NCBI GenBank assembly: GCA_017993865.1
Contig: JAGOLU010000041.1
Span: 1 to 7,699 of the forward strand
Reading direction: 5' to 3'
Origin: Candidatus Woesebacteria bacterium
GTDB taxonomy: Bacteria; Patescibacteriota; Microgenomatia; UBA1406; GWC2-37-13
DNA length: 7,699 bases
Under the pieces are notes generated by a model that saw only the letters and a program-made list of their open reading frames with translations, did no database searches and was not told the origin of the DNA. Shown here one piece after another: positions 6,081 through 7,699 of this stretch; positions within the stretch are counted from its first letter, which is position 1, and each line of letters starts with the position of its first letter. The position numbers were made by a program, and so were the translations under genes.

Positions 6081-6989
6081 TTATTTTTGTGGAGCAAGTT
6101 CGCACAACACCCCTCTTCCCGCTCCAAGCCCACGCTCTGCCAAGTCTGTGTCTCTATTTATATGTACGGCAACCCTCCCTACCAGGAATCCCTTTGCTGC
6201 CATTTCTGCTTCCATACCAGGGAAGATGCATCCAAAAATTGTCTGTGACCCAAGGGGTAATTCATGTGAGGGTGGCTCCCCTGCTGCTTGTTGGTATATT
6301 TCCATACATGCATTCCATGCATCACCGCTAGAAACATTTGTGCGTGTCGAGCCGTCGTCGCACTGCAACTCTGTTCCGTCGCCGTACGGGATAATGCGTC
6401 TCACGGCCGAATTGTCAAATCCTTCGAGGTCGTACATGCACCGCGTATCCTCAGCTGGTCCACATACACGATAATAGGTTGAATCTTGACATCCGCCGGG
6501 CATGGTGTCTGTTTGGTCGACCCAACCTCCTTGTGCTAAAACTGCACAGTCTGGGGGAAGATAGTTAATTGGGGTGTCAAGCCTCACTGGTTCGCTTGTG
6601 GGAGTGTAGGTGGGCGTAAGTGTTGGTGTCGCCGATCGTACTTTAGGAGTTGGAGTGACCTCGGGTGATGGAGAGGGTGTTGCTGAAGTCAAAACTAATC
6701 TTTCGGTGAGCCCTTCATAGATCGTATTTCCGAACTCGTCACACAGCACAGTTAGTTTCCTGTCAGTAGACCCCACGTAACCTTCGTTGGGTGGGACATC
6801 GGGAAGTGGTATGACTGATCTGGTCCCTAAGTCAACTTTCCAGTCAACGCCAGCAGTCGACCCCAGGCAGGGTACCGGAACCGGAGTGGGGATTGCAGGT
6901 GTGTCTCTCTTGCCGTCGCACCCTGCCGAAATAACAGGAAGTGCTGTAACCAAAGCAAGACTGATGAATCGCCTAAGTTCTTTTTTCAT
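6081..6989 (-). CDS. Secreted lipoprotein with Pro/Thr linkers and ten conserved-looking cysteines (302 aa)
   Basis: The N-terminus is a lipoprotein signal peptide: basic MKKELRR, hydrophobic 8-20, and a lipobox-like SAGC ending at Cys24 (Ser at -3 is less usual than Leu). The mature protein is thus expected to be lipid-anchored outside the membrane. A Pro/Thr stretch (30-40) is followed by a small domain (about 41-100), a longer Pro/Thr/Ser linker (about 101-135, many TP repeats) and a C-terminal domain (about 138-302). After Cys24 there are ten cysteines (41, 83, 148, 167, 176, 184, 210, 228, 254, 296), an even number compatible with five disulfides in an exported protein. I do not recognise either globular domain. 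The gene is divergent from the TrmB-like regulator and shares its operator region, and a promoter places +1 one base before the ATG. It is the probable first gene of the leftward block. Confidence 0.82.
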   Translation of the reverse strand: MKKELRRFISLALVTALPVISAGCDGKRDTPAIPTPVPVPCLGSTAGVDWKVDLGTRSVIPLPDVPPNEGYVGSTDRKLTVLCDEFGNTIYEGLTERLVLTSATPSPSPEVTPTPKVRSATPTLTPTYTPTSEPVRLDTPINYLPPDCAVLAQGGWVDQTDTMPGGCQDSTYYRVCGPAEDTRCMYDLEGFDNSAVRRIIPYGDGTELQCDDGSTRTNVSSGDAWNACMEIYQQAAGEPPSHELPLGSQTIFGCIFPGMEAEMAAKGFLVGRVAVHINRDTDLAERGLGAGRGVLCELAPQK

Positions 6990-6996
6990 ATCACGT

Positions 6997-7025
6997 ATAT
7001 TACTATATTATAGGCTGTCTGTCAA
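6997..7025 (-). promoter_or_regulatory. Promoter of the lipoprotein gene
   Basis: Minus-strand TTGACA (7025-7020), a 17-base spacer and TAATAT (7002-6997) form a near-consensus promoter. The predicted +1 at 6990 is one base before the ATG at 6989, so the message is essentially leaderless. The -35 box is the promoter-proximal half of the palindrome at 7020-7037. Confidence 0.65.
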
Positions 7026-7037
7026 TAGGCATTGACA
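7020..7037. promoter_or_regulatory. Perfect operator palindrome in the divergent promoter region
   Basis: TGTCAATAGGCATTGACA consists of perfect 7-bp arms (TGTCAAT / ATTGACA) around a 4-base centre. The left half, read on the minus strand, is the lipoprotein -35 box. The right half also reads TTGACA on the plus strand but has no good -10 downstream, so the symmetry is not explained by two back-to-back -35 boxes. A dimeric DNA-binding protein is the likely reader, most simply the adjacent TrmB-like regulator. Confidence 0.65.
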
Positions 7038-7060
7038 CCATCACCTCTTCTCATATTTCC

Positions 7061-7078
7061 TGTCACTACCTATTGACA
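7061..7078. promoter_or_regulatory. Second operator palindrome, over the regulator's own -35 box
   Basis: TGTCACTACCTATTGACA has the same arms with one mismatch. The right half is the -35 of the rightward regulator promoter. Its centre is 41 bp from that of the 7020-7037 site, close to four helical turns, so two bound dimers would lie on the same face of the DNA. Confidence 0.58.
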
Positions 7079-7101
7079 CCTATGTTCCTTTTCACTACAA
7101 T
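7073..7101 (+). promoter_or_regulatory. Promoter of the TrmB-like regulator gene
   Basis: Consensus TTGACA (7073-7078), exactly 17 bases, then TACAAT (7096-7101). The predicted +1 is near 7108, three bases before the ATG at 7111, and no Shine-Dalgarno sequence fits. The start at 7111 is further supported because the ATG at 7100 meets a stop after four codons. Confidence 0.68.
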
Positions 7102-7110
7102 GACCCATCT

Positions 7111-7699
7111 ATGAGTCAGAAAACCGTGCCCACCTCACTCGCCACTATTCTCCAAGCCGCCGGGCTTACCGAGAAGGAAGCGATAATCTATGAGACCATG
7201 CTCTCCGCAGGCACACAATCTGCCTCAAAACTGGCAACCCTTGCAGGCTTGAAGCGCGGAATCACCTATGCGTCCTTAGCGAAACTGAAGGAATTGGGTG
7301 TGGTTTTTGAGTCTGTGCGTGCGGGTGTTACGGTCTATACCCCCTCACACCCTTCGGTCGTTCTGCAGCTTATCGCCAAGCGCCGGGGCGAGCTCGGGTC
7401 GGTAGAGCATCTGTTTACGCAACGCATGCCCGAATTATCCAAGAAATACAAGCTTGCGGTGGGTAAACCAACCGTGCGCTATTACGAAGGCGAAGAAGGT
7501 ATACGAGAAGTGTTTGATGATGTGTACGCACCCAAAGATGAGCCTGTGTATGGATGTGTAGATCTCGTTCACGCACAAAAGGCATTTCCTGCCTATATTA
7601 GCGCCGACGTCGTACCCAAACGTATCAAAAATGGCGTACAGTCGATCCCTATGTTTTCAGACGATGCTCTCTCAAGGGAGCTTTCCAAAAAAGACATCC
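7111..7699 (+). CDS. TrmB-family transcriptional regulator (partial, right edge)
   Basis: The first 196 residues are visible and the frame is open at the window edge. Residues about 9-80 form the winged helix-turn-helix of the TrmB family: ATILQAAGLTEKEAIIYETML, SASKLATLAGL, the recognition helix around ITYASLAKLKELGVV, and a wing ending VYTPSHPS. A helical linker (about 82-118) leads to the start of the sensor domain (KPTVRYYEGEEGIREVFDDVY, about 119-139), the typical TrmB C-terminal fold. TrmB proteins are dimeric DNA-binding regulators, best known from archaea and often sensing sugars; the ligand here is unknown. The gene is divergent from the lipoprotein. Palindromes over both promoters suggest it represses itself and its neighbours, but direct binding is inferred. 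Confidence 0.85.
   Translation, partial: MSQKTVPTSLATILQAAGLTEKEAIIYETMLSAGTQSASKLATLAGLKRGITYASLAKLKELGVVFESVRAGVTVYTPSHPSVVLQLIAKRRGELGSVEHLFTQRMPELSKKYKLAVGKPTVRYYEGEEGIREVFDDVYAPKDEPVYGCVDLVHAQKAFPAYISADVVPKRIKNGVQSIPMFSDDALSRELSKKDI

Noticed and set aside
6308..6322. ATGCAT repeated around TCC.
   Set aside because: Inside the lipoprotein coding sequence around Cys228; short and consistent with codon chance.
7032..7059. A second rightward promoter using TTGACA at 7032-7037.
   Set aside because: The best -10 at 16 to 18 bases is TATTTC or worse, and the promoter at 7073-7101 is far better; the hexamer is explained as an operator half-site.
1..7699. Phage or mobile-element origin of the large helical gene block.
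   Set aside because: No integrase, transposase, terminase, portal, tail or tRNA attachment site is visible, so nothing beyond the unknown nature of the genes supports it.

Overview
The window looks like part of a small bacterial genome, probably a candidate-phyla-radiation (Patescibacteria, Parcubacteria-like) bacterium. This is inferred from the combination of a DUF4349 membrane protein, a TrmB-family regulator, a Pro/Thr-linker lipoprotein, several genes without recognisable relatives, and the lack of visible Shine-Dalgarno sequences. TAA, TGA and TAG all close reading frames and TGG encodes Trp, so the standard bacterial code fits; UGA is not read as glycine. The lineage call is not proven by any marker in the window.

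Layout, from the right: a TrmB-family transcriptional regulator reads rightward from 7111 and leaves the window. Divergent from it, everything else reads leftward: a secreted lipoprotein (6989-6081), a 159-aa protein with two hydrophobic segments (6029-5550), a 225-aa cysteine-free helical protein (5427-4750), a 59-aa helical protein (4656-4477), a very large soluble helical protein of 1,133 aa that overlaps it by 11 bases (4487-1086), a DUF4349 membrane protein (1018-86), and the first 25 codons of a probable dCMP deaminase (76-1). No stretch over 125 bases lacks a gene, and no RNA gene, IS element or CRISPR array was seen.

Two regulatory patterns stand out. First, well-formed sigma-70-type promoters lie so close to the start codons that predicted transcripts begin 0 to 3 bases before the ATG for five genes (deaminase, DUF4349, 59-aa, lipoprotein, regulator). 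This implies leaderless translation. Second, an 18-bp inverted repeat of the form TGTCAAT-N4-ATTGACA lies over the -35 box of four promoters (regulator, lipoprotein, 225-aa, and more weakly the 59-aa gene), but not over the DUF4349 promoter. The simplest reading is that the TrmB-like protein represses itself and the lipoprotein-to-1,133-aa block through this operator, which makes the block a candidate regulon of unknown function. The DUF4349 and deaminase genes look like a separately controlled neighbour unit.
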